From positions 434,001-498,000 of the forward strand of contig NZ_JBBEWR010000001.1 of the NCBI RefSeq assembly GCF_037646345.1: a DNA stretch of 64,000 nt. The letters are read 5' to 3'. A program made the position numbers and the translations under genes. Of this stretch, positions 9,663 through 17,874 are shown in pieces (within the stretch, counting starts at the first letter, position 1; each line of letters opens with the position of its first letter). Source of the DNA: Ascidiimonas aurantiaca (GTDB lineage Bacteria > Bacteroidota > Bacteroidia > Flavobacteriales > Flavobacteriaceae). The notes under the pieces are model-generated. The model did not search any database. It saw only the letters and a program-made list of their open reading frames with translations, and was not told the origin of the DNA.

Positions 9663-10148
9663 ATGAAAAAACTATTCTTTTCGACGTTATTTGTTGTTTT
9701 TTGTGCTTTTGCTGTAAATTCACAGCAAATTTCGAAAAATGCATTAGGACTGCGCCTAGGTGACAGTGACGGTTTTGGAGCCGAAATATCGTATCAGCGA
9801 GGGTTAACCGATAACAACCGACTTGAGTTTGGTCTTGGCTGGAGGGATAATGAAGATTTTAATGCTTTTCGTCTTACAGGTCTTTACCAGTGGGTATTTC
9901 CGTTGGATGGTAACTTCAACTGGTATGTAGGTGCCGGTGGTGGTTTGGGAAGTGTTGATTTTGACGATGATTTCCCGGGAGATGATGACAGTGATTTCTT
10001 TGCCTTTGTGGCAGGAGATATTGGTATTGAATACAATTTCGATATACCGTTACTTATTTCACTTGATTTCAGACCGGAAATAGGTTTTAACGATTACAAC
10101 GACGACCTTGATTTTGATATTGCTCTTGGATTGCGATATCAATTCTAA
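9663..10148 (+). CDS. Small outer-membrane beta-barrel protein
   Basis: A 161-aa exported protein of no named family that I recognise. Residues 1-20 form a signal peptide (MKKLFFSTLFVVFCAFAVNS, cut before or within QQ). The mature part alternates polar and aromatic residues, is glycine-rich (YVGAGGGLG), and ends in ...LGLRYQF with a terminal Phe, the usual end of an outer-membrane barrel. One loop near residues 100-112 is strikingly aspartate-rich (DFDDDFPGDDDSD) and could bind cations. It is a single-gene unit with its own promoter-like box and a strong terminator. Confidence 0.8.
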   Translation: MKKLFFSTLFVVFCAFAVNSQQISKNALGLRLGDSDGFGAEISYQRGLTDNNRLEFGLGWRDNEDFNAFRLTGLYQWVFPLDGNFNWYVGAGGGLGSVDFDDDFPGDDDSDFFAFVAGDIGIEYNFDIPLLISLDFRPEIGFNDYNDDLDFDIALGLRYQF

Positions 10149-10165
10149 CAGTTTATAAATCAGTA

Positions 10166-10199
10166 AAAAGGAGGCTTTTACAAAGCCTCCTTTTGTTTT
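10166..10199 (+). terminator. Rho-independent terminator after the barrel gene
   Basis: A perfect 13-bp stem pairs 10166-10178 with 10182-10194 around a 3-nt loop. It has a GC core GGAGGC/GCCTCC and is followed by a T-rich run (TTTTGTTTTG). It lies 17 bp after the stop codon. Confidence 0.9.
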
Positions 10200-10267
10200 G
10201 TTAAAACCTTATGGCTGTCCGGCACAAATAGTTAACTTTGCAAACCATAAAAAAGAGTTAAACCGAA

Positions 10268-11380
10268 ATGAAAAAAATTATTATCCCTTTACTTGCTATA
10301 GCCGTTATAACCGGTTGTAACCGTTTAAAAGAAAATGAATACAAGTTAACCGTAAAGATTGACGGTATTGAAAATGGTAAAAAGGTTTTAGTAAAAAAAG
10401 CGAATGAAGAGAACCTTCCGGTAGATGTAGATAGTACTCAGGTCATGGATGGAACATTTGTTTTACAAAATTTTATTGAAGCGCCGGAAATGCACTATAT
10501 ATTTATTGAAGGTGTTAAGGGAAATCTGGGCTATATAGCAGAACCCGGTACCATTACCGTTACTGCTTATAAAGATAGTATATCCAAATCCGTACTGAAA
10601 GGAACACCTTCTAATGATGATTTTAATCGATTTATAGTAGAATCCAGAAAAATAAGCAATAAAATTACAGCGGTGAGAGAACAATTCACCGAAGCTACCA
10701 AAACGGGAGATACTGTAACCATAAATATGTTACGTGAAACCTATGCCGAACTTATGACCGAGGCCGGTGAATACGAAAAAAACTTTATAAAAGACAATCC
10801 CGATTCTTTTGTTTCACTTATCATTCTTGAGCGTCTCCTGCTAATGAATGCTACACCCATTGAGGAAATAAAAAAAATGTTTGACGCCTTTACAGAAGAG
10901 CTTAAAAACAGTGTAAAAGGAAAGAAAATTTCAGAGCAACTGTCGCAGCTTAACAAAACATCTGTAGGATCTACAGCTCCTGACTTTGAAGGGCCTACCC
11001 CCGAAGGAGAAACACTGGCGCTTAATGAAGTAAAAGGAAAAGTAACTATAATAGATTTTTGGGCCGCATGGTGCAAGCCCTGTAGAGTAGAAAACCCGAG
11101 AGTGGTAGAAATGTACAACAAATATCACGAAAAAGGACTTTCTATTGTAGGAGTGTCACTGGACAGAAGCGGAGACGACTGGAAAAAAGCCATCGCTGAT
11201 GACGGGCTCACCTGGAACCACGTGTCCCACTTACAATACTGGCAGGACCCTATTGCCCGTATGTACAATGTTCGTGCTATACCCGCCACTTTTATTCTTG
11301 ATAAGGACGGTAAAATTGTAGCCAGAGACCTCAGAGGTGCCGATCTTGAAGCCAAAGTAGCTGAAATGCTGGGTGAGTAA
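10268..11380 (+). CDS. TlpA-like thioredoxin lipoprotein with DUF4369 domain
   Basis: A 370-aa exported thiol-disulfide oxidoreductase. The N terminus ends in the lipobox ITGC (Cys17), predicting a membrane-anchored lipoprotein. Residues about 25-120 match the DUF4369 beta domain and the middle is helical. The C-terminal thioredoxin fold has the redox motif WAAWCKPC with Cys269 and Cys272, plus the cis-proline segment RAIPATF. Such proteins act in the periplasm in disulfide reduction or cytochrome maturation; the specific partner is unknown. A TAACTTTG -7 box lies at 10233-10240. Compare the gene at 56081, which has the same architecture without the cysteines. Confidence 0.88.
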   Translation: MKKIIIPLLAIAVITGCNRLKENEYKLTVKIDGIENGKKVLVKKANEENLPVDVDSTQVMDGTFVLQNFIEAPEMHYIFIEGVKGNLGYIAEPGTITVTAYKDSISKSVLKGTPSNDDFNRFIVESRKISNKITAVREQFTEATKTGDTVTINMLRETYAELMTEAGEYEKNFIKDNPDSFVSLIILERLLLMNATPIEEIKKMFDAFTEELKNSVKGKKISEQLSQLNKTSVGSTAPDFEGPTPEGETLALNEVKGKVTIIDFWAAWCKPCRVENPRVVEMYNKYHEKGLSIVGVSLDRSGDDWKKAIADDGLTWNHVSHLQYWQDPIARMYNVRAIPATFILDKDGKIVARDLRGADLEAKVAEMLGE

Positions 11381-11411
11381 ACCAAATAAGATACATACAT
11401 ATTTCAAGAAG

Positions 11412-11444
11412 CCGTCTCATTTGGTTAATGAGGCGGTTTTTTTT
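11412..11444 (+). terminator. Rho-independent terminator after the TlpA-like gene
   Basis: The stem CCGTCTCATT (11412-11421) pairs with AATGAGGCGG (11427-11436), with one G-U wobble and a 5-nt loop. Eight Ts follow at 11437-11444. It lies 31 bp downstream of the stop. Confidence 0.9.
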
Positions 11445-11501
11445 ATTGCCCTGCCTTACAAATAATTAGAAAAAATGCATAAAATTTTTATGTGTTTTTT
11501 G

Positions 11502-11531
11502 TTGAAGGGATATTCAGGAATCCTATATTTG
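11502..11531 (+). promoter_or_regulatory. Promoter of tRNA-Tyr
   Basis: TTG at 11502-11504 and TATATTTG at 11524-11531 are separated by exactly 19 bp, a full match to the Bacteroidota primary-sigma consensus. The tRNA begins 37 bp further downstream. Confidence 0.8.
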
Positions 11532-11568
11532 CACGGTTTTAAATTTAAAGACCCGGTTACCGAATGTT

Positions 11569-11651
11569 GGGGAGATACTCAAGCGGCCAACGAGGACAGA
11601 CTGTAAATCTGTTGGTTTTTACCTTCGCAGGTTCGAATCCTGCTCTCCCCA
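11569..11651 (+). tRNA. tRNA-Tyr (GTA)
   Basis: An 83-nt class II tRNA. The acceptor stem GGGGAGA (11569-11575) pairs with TCTCCCC (11644-11650), followed by discriminator A at 11651. The anticodon arm ACAGA-CTGTAAA-TCTGT places anticodon GTA at 11603-11605. A long variable arm follows and the T-arm contains GGTTCGAATCC. The long variable arm and GTA anticodon specify tyrosine. The 3' CCA is not encoded and must be added after transcription. Confidence 0.97.
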
Positions 11652-11710
11652 CTTTCTCACTATGGCATTCTCTCTCCTAATAGAAGGTTATTATAAAAAT
11701 TAGTGTTAAT

Positions 11711-11742
11711 AAAAAACGCATGGAGTTCTCCATGCGTTTTTT
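11711..11742. terminator. Bidirectional terminator between tRNA-Tyr and the SIMPL gene
   Basis: An almost perfect palindrome of about 32 bp. AAAAAACGCATGGAG is followed by its reverse complement, giving a 14-bp stem with a 4-nt GTTC loop and A/T tracts on both flanks. It can serve the plus-strand tRNA transcript and the minus-strand SIMPL-rhomboid transcript alike. Confidence 0.88.
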
Positions 11743-11764
11743 ATAATGGATGTTTTTATCAGGT

Positions 11765-12466
11765 TTATTTTAACTCAAATACTACCGATACAGTACTTTT
11801 TATTTCGATCTCCCCTACTGCAATAGTTTCCATGTTCCCCATGTTTGCAGCGCTTTCATCGGCTGCCATTGCCATTTTGTACATAGGCATGGGTGGTTGA
11901 GGTAAAACGCCAGATTCCATTATTGTAATGGCCTTTCCAATTTGCTGGTTCACTGCAGATGCATATTCAGTAGCCTTAAATTTCGCATTTTTCATAGCTT
12001 TTACTCTGGCTTCTGATTTTAATGCTTCCATTTTAGAAGTTTTAAACTGTACTCCGTCAATACGATTAACCCCCGCTTCCAGTAATCCTAACATAAGCGG
12101 TTCATACTTTGCCAGGTCTCTTAGACGAATACTTAAGGTTTGATTAGCCACATAATTGGTCGTTTTTTTGTTGTAGTCATAATTCTTATTCAGATTAATA
12201 CGTTCGGTGAGTACATCCTTTTTGTCAATTTTCATTTTTTTACAAAAAGCCAGAATATCATTAATAGCCTGGTCGTTCAGGCTTTTGATCTCAGCTACAT
12301 TTTTCCCGATGTTTTCAACACGAACCTGAATTACCACTTCGTCGGGAATTACTTTTACAACCGCCTTTCCGGTTACCGAAACCGTATTTTGTAAAGGCGA
12401 AGTTTGTGCATTGCTGTTCATACTCATGATTAGCACAGTTAAGATTAAAATTACATTTTTCATCAT
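11765..12466 (-). CDS. SIMPL-domain (DUF541) exported protein
   Basis: A 233-aa protein with a signal peptide (residues 1-20, ending SMNSNAQ) followed by one SIMPL/DUF541 domain. Family traits are the N-terminal VSVTGKAVVKVIPDEVVIQV segment, a central ...RIDGVQFKTSKMEALKSEARVKAMKNAKFKA... region and a closing beta strand (EIEIKSTVSVVFEL). The family includes E. coli YggE, linked to oxidative stress, and Brucella BP26; its biochemical role is not settled. Likely periplasmic. It is 44 bp downstream of the rhomboid gene and probably co-transcribed with it. Confidence 0.87.
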   Translation of the reverse strand: MMKNVILILTVLIMSMNSNAQTSPLQNTVSVTGKAVVKVIPDEVVIQVRVENIGKNVAEIKSLNDQAINDILAFCKKMKIDKKDVLTERINLNKNYDYNKKTTNYVANQTLSIRLRDLAKYEPLMLGLLEAGVNRIDGVQFKTSKMEALKSEARVKAMKNAKFKATEYASAVNQQIGKAITIMESGVLPQPPMPMYKMAMAADESAANMGNMETIAVGEIEIKSTVSVVFELK

Positions 12467-12510
12467 TGTATAATTGTTTTTGAATATCTCGTTCCAATAG
12501 CCATGCCAAA

Positions 12511-13161
12511 CTAAATTTTCCCGGTTTTTTCAAGAACAAAAAGTATAAGAATGGGAATAGCTAACAACACGACCATAAACGGTTCTCTGGTAATTAGTGA
12601 AGGCAAAAAAATGAGGGTGGTCACATATCCGCCAACAGCTCCGCCAAAATGGGCTGTATGCCCTATATTACCAAAGCGTTTTTTCATTCCGTAAATAGAA
12701 TATAACAAATAGCCAATACCAAAAACATATGCGGGAATAGGTATGGGAATAAAAAACAGGAATAACTTCATTCCGGGTTGCAGGAGAATGGCCGAATACA
12801 AAATACCCGTAACCGCCCCACTGGCACCTACTGCACTGTAATGATATTCATCTTTGTGAAAAAAAAGAGCCAGTAAACTCCCCGCCAGTAAACTAACAAT
12901 ATAAATAATAAGAAATTTAGGCTGGCCGAAATTGAAAATCACAACATCTGCAAAAAAATACAATGTAAGCATATTGAAAAAGAGATGTGTAAAATCTACA
13001 TGCAAAAACCCCGAAGTAAGCATACGCAATTGTTCCCCCCGCCTGATACTGCCAATGTGAAACTTGTATTTTTCAAAGAACGAAAAGTCGTTAAAACCTT
13101 TTATAGAGATCAATATATTGGCGGTAATTATAACAATGGTAACAAGACTTAAATTCATCAT
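12511..13161 (-). CDS. Rhomboid-family intramembrane serine protease
   Basis: A 216-aa integral membrane protease that cleaves substrates within the membrane. The catalytic serine is in GASGA (Ser114) and the general base is in HFGGAVGG (His171). The supporting H59...N63 pattern (HLFFN) of helix 2 is also present, so the dyad is intact. The length fits a minimal six-helix rhomboid with no extra cytoplasmic domain. The gene leads a two-gene run with the SIMPL protein. It is divergent from the acyltransferase gene, and a shared palindromic promoter region lies between them. Confidence 0.93.
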   Translation of the reverse strand: MMNLSLVTIVIITANILISIKGFNDFSFFEKYKFHIGSIRRGEQLRMLTSGFLHVDFTHLFFNMLTLYFFADVVIFNFGQPKFLIIYIVSLLAGSLLALFFHKDEYHYSAVGASGAVTGILYSAILLQPGMKLFLFFIPIPIPAYVFGIGYLLYSIYGMKKRFGNIGHTAHFGGAVGGYVTTLIFLPSLITREPFMVVLLAIPILILFVLEKTGKI

Positions 13162-13183
13162 AAACTATATACGCTTTCGATTC

Positions 13184-13199
13184 AAATATAGCTATATTT
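13184..13199. promoter_or_regulatory. 16-bp palindrome formed by back-to-back -7 boxes
   Basis: AAATATAGCTATATTT is a perfect palindrome midway between the divergent rhomboid and acyltransferase starts. On the minus strand it supplies TATATTTG (full -7 consensus, with 13183), and on the plus strand TATATTTA (one mismatch). Transcription in both directions therefore appears to start from the same site, so the polymerases would compete. Confidence 0.5.
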
Positions 13200-13216
13200 A
13201 CCCAAATTTTCACTGT

Positions 13217-14122
13217 ATGCAACTGCTTGTTTATATACTGGGATATCCCATATTATGGTTCATTTCTGTATTGCCTTTCTCCTTGTTTTATAAGGTGTCT
13301 GATATGGTGTGTTTTTTAGTTTACCGGGTTTTGGGATATCGTAAAAAAGTAGTGAGGCAAAATCTGGAGTTGTCTTTTCCTGATAAATCGTCTGATGAAT
13401 TAGATATCATTGAAAAAAAATTCTACACACATATGTGCGACCTTTTTCTGGAAATGATCAAATCGCTAAGTCTTTCAAAAGAAGAAATGCAAAGGCGGTT
13501 TGCCTTTACTAATCTTGAGATCATTAAAAAGTTTGAAAATGAGAACCGCAGTGTAATACTGGTTTGCGGACATTATGCCAGTTATGAATGGATGATGTCT
13601 TTAGGCTATCACATAAAACACCAGGGTTTTGGAATTTATATGCCATTGGCTAACAAATATTTTGATAAGCTGGTACAAAAAATAAGAACACGCCATGGAG
13701 CCAAACTTATAGCTAGACGAGGATCGATTAAAACTATTCACGAACACTATAAAAAGGGATATCTTTGTATGTATGGACTGGCAAGTGATCAATCTCCCAG
13801 TTCGAAAAGAGCGCTTTACTGGCGGAGTTTTATGGGCGTAAAAGTACCTGTGTTTACCGGCGCCGAAACCCTGGCAAAAGAACTGGATTACCCTGTGGTT
13901 TTTCTCGATATTCAAAAAGTAAAACGCGGATTTTACGAAACTACCTTTAGAACGATCACAGAACATCCCAGAGATATTCCCGATTACGGTATTACCGATC
14001 AATTTACAGAAATGCTCGAAGGCCAGATACGTGAAAAACCCGAGTATTATTTATGGACCCATAAGCGTTTTAAGCACCGTAACAAAACTCCTATACCGGA
14101 AGCTACTGTTTCCGAAGCATAA
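13217..14122 (+). CDS. LpxL/HtrB-like lipid A acyltransferase family protein
   Basis: A 301-aa membrane-anchored acyltransferase of the lysophospholipid/lipid A acyltransferase family. An N-terminal hydrophobic helix (residues about 1-28) precedes the H-x4-E catalytic motif in CGHYASYEW. The later segments LASDQSPSS and ...GVKVPVFTGAETLAKE are typical of this family, as is the closing YYLWTHKRFKHR. It should transfer a secondary acyl chain to lipid A or a lipid precursor. The open frame begins at 13064, inside the divergent rhomboid gene, but ATG 13217 gives the usual N terminus. Acyl donor and position are unknown. Confidence 0.88.
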   Translation: MQLLVYILGYPILWFISVLPFSLFYKVSDMVCFLVYRVLGYRKKVVRQNLELSFPDKSSDELDIIEKKFYTHMCDLFLEMIKSLSLSKEEMQRRFAFTNLEIIKKFENENRSVILVCGHYASYEWMMSLGYHIKHQGFGIYMPLANKYFDKLVQKIRTRHGAKLIARRGSIKTIHEHYKKGYLCMYGLASDQSPSSKRALYWRSFMGVKVPVFTGAETLAKELDYPVVFLDIQKVKRGFYETTFRTITEHPRDIPDYGITDQFTEMLEGQIREKPEYYLWTHKRFKHRNKTPIPEATVSEA

Positions 14123-14127
14123 AAAGC

Positions 14128-15516
14128 CTAGATACCTGCTATCACTTTGATCTCTTTAATTACCTTATCAGCCAGTTGGTCTGCATCTTTCTGACTGCTG
14201 GCTTCGGTATAGATGCGAATAATGGGTTCTGTGTTCGATTTTCTTAAATGTATCCAGCTATCCGGAAGATCTATTTTTACGCCATCTGCCGTAGATACTT
14301 CATGATCTGAATAGCGTTCCTCCATTTTGTAAAGAATAGCATCAACATCCAGTTCCGGAGTAAGAGCTATTTTCTTTTTGCTCATAAAATAAGAAGGATA
14401 TGTATTTCGTAAAGCTTTGGCCGATAGTCCTCTTTCTGCCATATGAGTAAGGAACAAAGCCGTACCCACTAAAGCATCGCGCCCATAATGTGATTCAGGA
14501 TAAATAATTCCTCCATTCCCTTCACCACCGATCACCGCATTATTTTTTTTCATAAGGGCAACCACGTTCACCTCGCCTACTGCACTCGCCTCATAATGGC
14601 CGTTATGAAAACGGGTAACATCCCGCAGGGCTCGCGAAGATGAAAGATTAGAAACCGTATTCCCGGGGGTTTTCGAAAGTACATAATCTGCACAGGCTAC
14701 CAGGGTATATTCTTCTCCAAACATATCGCCGTCTTCGCATATAAACGCCAAACGGTCCACATCGGGATCTACTACAATACCCAAATCAGCCTTTTCTTTT
14801 ACTACCAGTTCAGATATATCGGTTAAATGCTCTTTCAGAGGCTCCGGATTATGAGGAAAATGTCCGTTAGGCTCGCAATACAACTCCACAACTTCTACTC
14901 CCATTTCTTTAAGTAGTTTGGGAATGACTATCCCTCCTGATGAGTTTACGCCATCTACCACTACTTTAAAACCGGCACTTTTTACTTTTTCCACATTTAC
15001 TAAAGGAAGCTGTAATACTTCATCTATATGTATATCCATATACGCCGTATTTTCAACTATCTGTCCCAGATGATCTACCTCTGCAAATACAAAATCTTCG
15101 GCCTCGGCAATTCTTAAAATTTCTTTTCCGTCATCACCACTCAGAAACTCTCCTTTTTCATTCAGTAATTTCAATGCGTTCCACTGTTTGGGATTGTGGC
15201 TGGCTGTGAGTATAATACCACCATCTGCTTTTTCAAGAGGAACGGCAACCTCTACTGTGGGCGTAGTAGATAGCCCCAGGTTCACCACATCAATACCGAG
15301 CCCGCAAAGCGTAGAGATCACCAGCTTTTCTATCATTTCACCAGAAATCCTGGCATCTCGGCCTATAACTACTGTAAGACGGTCTTTTTTAGTATGGTTT
15401 TTAAGCCACATCCCATAAGCTGCTGCAAACTTAACAGCATCTATAGGCGTAAGGTTCTCTCCGGGCTTGCCACCTATGGTTCCTCTGATTCCTGAAATAG
15501 ATTTTATTAGGGTCAT
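14128..15516 (-). CDS. glmM: Phosphoglucosamine mutase
   Basis: Interconverts glucosamine-6-phosphate and glucosamine-1-phosphate for UDP-GlcNAc, peptidoglycan and lipid A. The 462-aa product of the alpha-D-phosphohexomutase family has the phosphoserine loop ILTASHNP (Ser106), the metal loop DPDVDRLAF, the sugar-binding GEGNGG and the phosphate-binding RKSNTEPIIRIYTEA near the end. ATG 15516 yields the N terminus MTLIKSISGIRGT; the frame is open ten codons further, but that region holds the promoter, with TATATTTG on the minus strand at 15536-15543. A related phosphomannomutase role cannot be excluded, although the GlmM assignment is usual for this group. Confidence 0.88.
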   Translation of the reverse strand: MTLIKSISGIRGTIGGKPGENLTPIDAVKFAAAYGMWLKNHTKKDRLTVVIGRDARISGEMIEKLVISTLCGLGIDVVNLGLSTTPTVEVAVPLEKADGGIILTASHNPKQWNALKLLNEKGEFLSGDDGKEILRIAEAEDFVFAEVDHLGQIVENTAYMDIHIDEVLQLPLVNVEKVKSAGFKVVVDGVNSSGGIVIPKLLKEMGVEVVELYCEPNGHFPHNPEPLKEHLTDISELVVKEKADLGIVVDPDVDRLAFICEDGDMFGEEYTLVACADYVLSKTPGNTVSNLSSSRALRDVTRFHNGHYEASAVGEVNVVALMKKNNAVIGGEGNGGIIYPESHYGRDALVGTALFLTHMAERGLSAKALRNTYPSYFMSKKKIALTPELDVDAILYKMEERYSDHEVSTADGVKIDLPDSWIHLRKSNTEPIIRIYTEASSQKDADQLADKVIKEIKVIAGI

Positions 15517-15592
15517 AACTGCATTTTTAGACAGGCAAATATACAATTTAAAAAACGTGAATAATTTTCATTCTAATTTGTAAATTGGGCCA

Positions 15593-16177
15593 ATGAATTT
15601 TCTGGCGCACATTTACCTTTCCGGAGAAGATGATATGGTGAGAATAGGCAATTTTGCTGCCGATGGCATACGGGGTAATCGCTATAAAACATATCCTGAA
15701 AATATGCAAAAAGGTATTTTACTTCACCGTGCCATAGACACCTATACTGATGCGCACCCTATAGTGCGCCAAAGTACCCGCAGACTGCATATGGGGTACA
15801 GCCATTACAGTTCAGTGGTAATCGATATTTTTTACGACCATTTTCTTGCCAAAAACTGGCAGGTATATGCAGGCCTACCACTTCCGGATTACGCAGAGAA
15901 CTTTTACCATGTACTGAACAGGTACTGGACGCTTTTACCGGAGCGTACACAATATCTGGCACCTTTTATGATACGTGATAACTGGCTGGTAGCCTATGCT
16001 TCCATGAAAGGAATTGCCAAAGTTTTACATCAAATGAACCGTCGTACCCGTTTTCCTTCTAAAATAAATTATGCCGTTTTAGACCTTGACGAGTATTACG
16101 AAGAGTTTGAAGATGAATTTAACCTCTTTTTTCCCGAACTGATACAGTATTCACAGCAAAAACTACAATTTTTATGA
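15593..16177 (+). CDS. ACP phosphodiesterase-like protein (AcpH family)
   Basis: A 194-aa HD-like protein of the AcpH/DUF479 family, which removes the phosphopantetheine arm from acyl-carrier protein in E. coli. The N terminus MNFLAHIYLSG, then GNFAADGIRG, the GILLHRAIDTYTDAHP block and the YDHFLAKNW segment are family hallmarks. The histidines and aspartates of LHRAIDTYTD and VIDIFYDHF probably bind the metal. Its stop overlaps the next start by 4 bp (ATGA at 16174-16177), so translation of the two is probably coupled. Confidence 0.88.
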   Translation: MNFLAHIYLSGEDDMVRIGNFAADGIRGNRYKTYPENMQKGILLHRAIDTYTDAHPIVRQSTRRLHMGYSHYSSVVIDIFYDHFLAKNWQVYAGLPLPDYAENFYHVLNRYWTLLPERTQYLAPFMIRDNWLVAYASMKGIAKVLHQMNRRTRFPSKINYAVLDLDEYYEEFEDEFNLFFPELIQYSQQKLQFL

Positions 16178-17862
16178 AAATGCGACCCCTTCTTCTGTGT
16201 TTCCTTTTGTTTCTTTCCTGCCGTATGGAGCGTAAAGCCGCCACACCTACAGGTACAGTTGCCCAAAACGCTATGGTAGTGGCCGCACGTGAAGAAGCAT
16301 CACGTATTGGTCTTGAAGTACTGAAAAACGGAGGAAATGCCTTTGATGCTATGGTGGCGACCGAGCTGGCACTGGTGGTAACATTTCCTTTTGCCGGTAA
16401 TCTGGGAGGTGGAGGCTTTATGGTGTACCGAACGGCTGACGGACAAACCGGAGGGCTTGATTACAGAGAAAAAGCCCCTCTGGCGGCCCATAAAGATATG
16501 TATCTGGATTCTCTGGGCAATGTTATACCCGGTAAAAGTGTTATTGGGGCCACCGCAGTAGGTGTCCCGGGTACAGTAGCCGGTATTTTTGAGTGTCATC
16601 GCAAGTTTGGTACCGTTCCTATAGAAAAACTTATACAGCCTGTAATAGAGCTGGCACGTAAAGGTGCCGTAGTTACTAAAAATCAGGAAAAACGAATAGC
16701 ACACTACCGGGATCTTATAGTAGAAGTGAATGGAGACAGTACCCTTTTTGCATTTCCGTTCAAAGAGGGTGACACCATAAAACACATTGCATTGGCCAAT
16801 ACCCTGAAACGTATTCAGGAAAATGGCAGAGATGAGTTTTACAAAGGAGAAACCGCACAGGAAATTGCCCGATTTGTACAGCAAGAGGGCGGGTATATTA
16901 CTGTGGAAGATCTGGCCCAATACGAAGCCAAGTGGCGTACACCGGTTGTGTTTACCTATAAAGACATCAAAGTTATTTCCATGAGTCCGCCCTCGAGCGG
17001 AGGAGTTACCTTAGCACAGATCATGGGAATGATAGAACCTTATAACCTTAAAAAACTCAGACACAATACCACCAAAACCATACAGGTAATTACCGAAGCA
17101 GAGCGAAGAGCCTATGCCGACCGTAATTACTTTCTGGGCGATCCTGATTTTGTAAGTATTCCTCAGGAACAGCTTATTTCTAACGAATATCTCAGTGCAA
17201 GGATGTCTGATTTTAGTTTTGAGAGCGCTACCCCTTCTTCAAAAGTGGGTCATGGAGAGGTGGAAGTTATGGAGAGTAATGAAACCACTCATTACTCTAT
17301 TGTAGATAGTTATGGCAACGCGGTAGCAGTGACCACCACCCTTAATGGCGCTTACGGATCTAAACTGTACAGTGATAAGCTCGGTTTTTTCTTTAACAAT
17401 GAAATGGATGATTTTAGTGCCAAACCCGGAGTTCCCAATATGTTTGGCCTTATAGGGGCCGAAGCTAACAGCATTGCTCCCGGGAAACGCATGCTGAGCT
17501 CTATGACACCCACCATAGTGGAAAAGGATGATAATTTATGGATGGTACTGGGTACCCCCGGAGGTTCTACCATTATCACATCAGTTTTACAAACCATACT
17601 CAACGTATATGAATTTGATATGAGTATGCAGGAAGCCGTAGCGGCCCCCAGGTTTCACCACCAATGGATGCCCGATGTAGTAACTTTTGAACCCAAAGGA
17701 TTTTCACCACTGTTGTTAGACAGCTTACGGCAGAAGGGGTACCTTATAAATGAAGATAACAGCCCTATTATGGGAAAGGTAGATGCCATTCTGGTATGGC
17801 CTGACGGCATACTGGAAGGCGGTGCAGACCCCCGAGGTGATGACAGGGCCATTGGTTTTTAA
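16174..17862 (+). CDS. ggt: Gamma-glutamyltransferase
   Basis: A 562-aa exported N-terminal-nucleophile enzyme that hydrolyses or transfers the gamma-glutamyl group of glutathione and related peptides. The N terminus is hydrophobic with LLFLSCRM, suggesting a lipoprotein (Cys near residue 16). The proenzyme cleaves itself before Thr371 in ETTHYSIVD, freeing the catalytic threonine. The early GGNAFDAMVA block, the oxyanion-type GTPGGSTIITSV segment and the ending GADPRGDD are all intact. It begins within the stop of the acpH-like gene and is 12 bp ahead of an ATP-grasp gene, forming a three-gene run. Confidence 0.95.
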   Translation: MKMRPLLLCFLLFLSCRMERKAATPTGTVAQNAMVVAAREEASRIGLEVLKNGGNAFDAMVATELALVVTFPFAGNLGGGGFMVYRTADGQTGGLDYREKAPLAAHKDMYLDSLGNVIPGKSVIGATAVGVPGTVAGIFECHRKFGTVPIEKLIQPVIELARKGAVVTKNQEKRIAHYRDLIVEVNGDSTLFAFPFKEGDTIKHIALANTLKRIQENGRDEFYKGETAQEIARFVQQEGGYITVEDLAQYEAKWRTPVVFTYKDIKVISMSPPSSGGVTLAQIMGMIEPYNLKKLRHNTTKTIQVITEAERRAYADRNYFLGDPDFVSIPQEQLISNEYLSARMSDFSFESATPSSKVGHGEVEVMESNETTHYSIVDSYGNAVAVTTTLNGAYGSKLYSDKLGFFFNNEMDDFSAKPGVPNMFGLIGAEANSIAPGKRMLSSMTPTIVEKDDNLWMVLGTPGGSTIITSVLQTILNVYEFDMSMQEAVAAPRFHHQWMPDVVTFEPKGFSPLLLDSLRQKGYLINEDNSPIMGKVDAILVWPDGILEGGADPRGDDRAIGF

Positions 17863-17874
17863 AAAAATAGTTAA

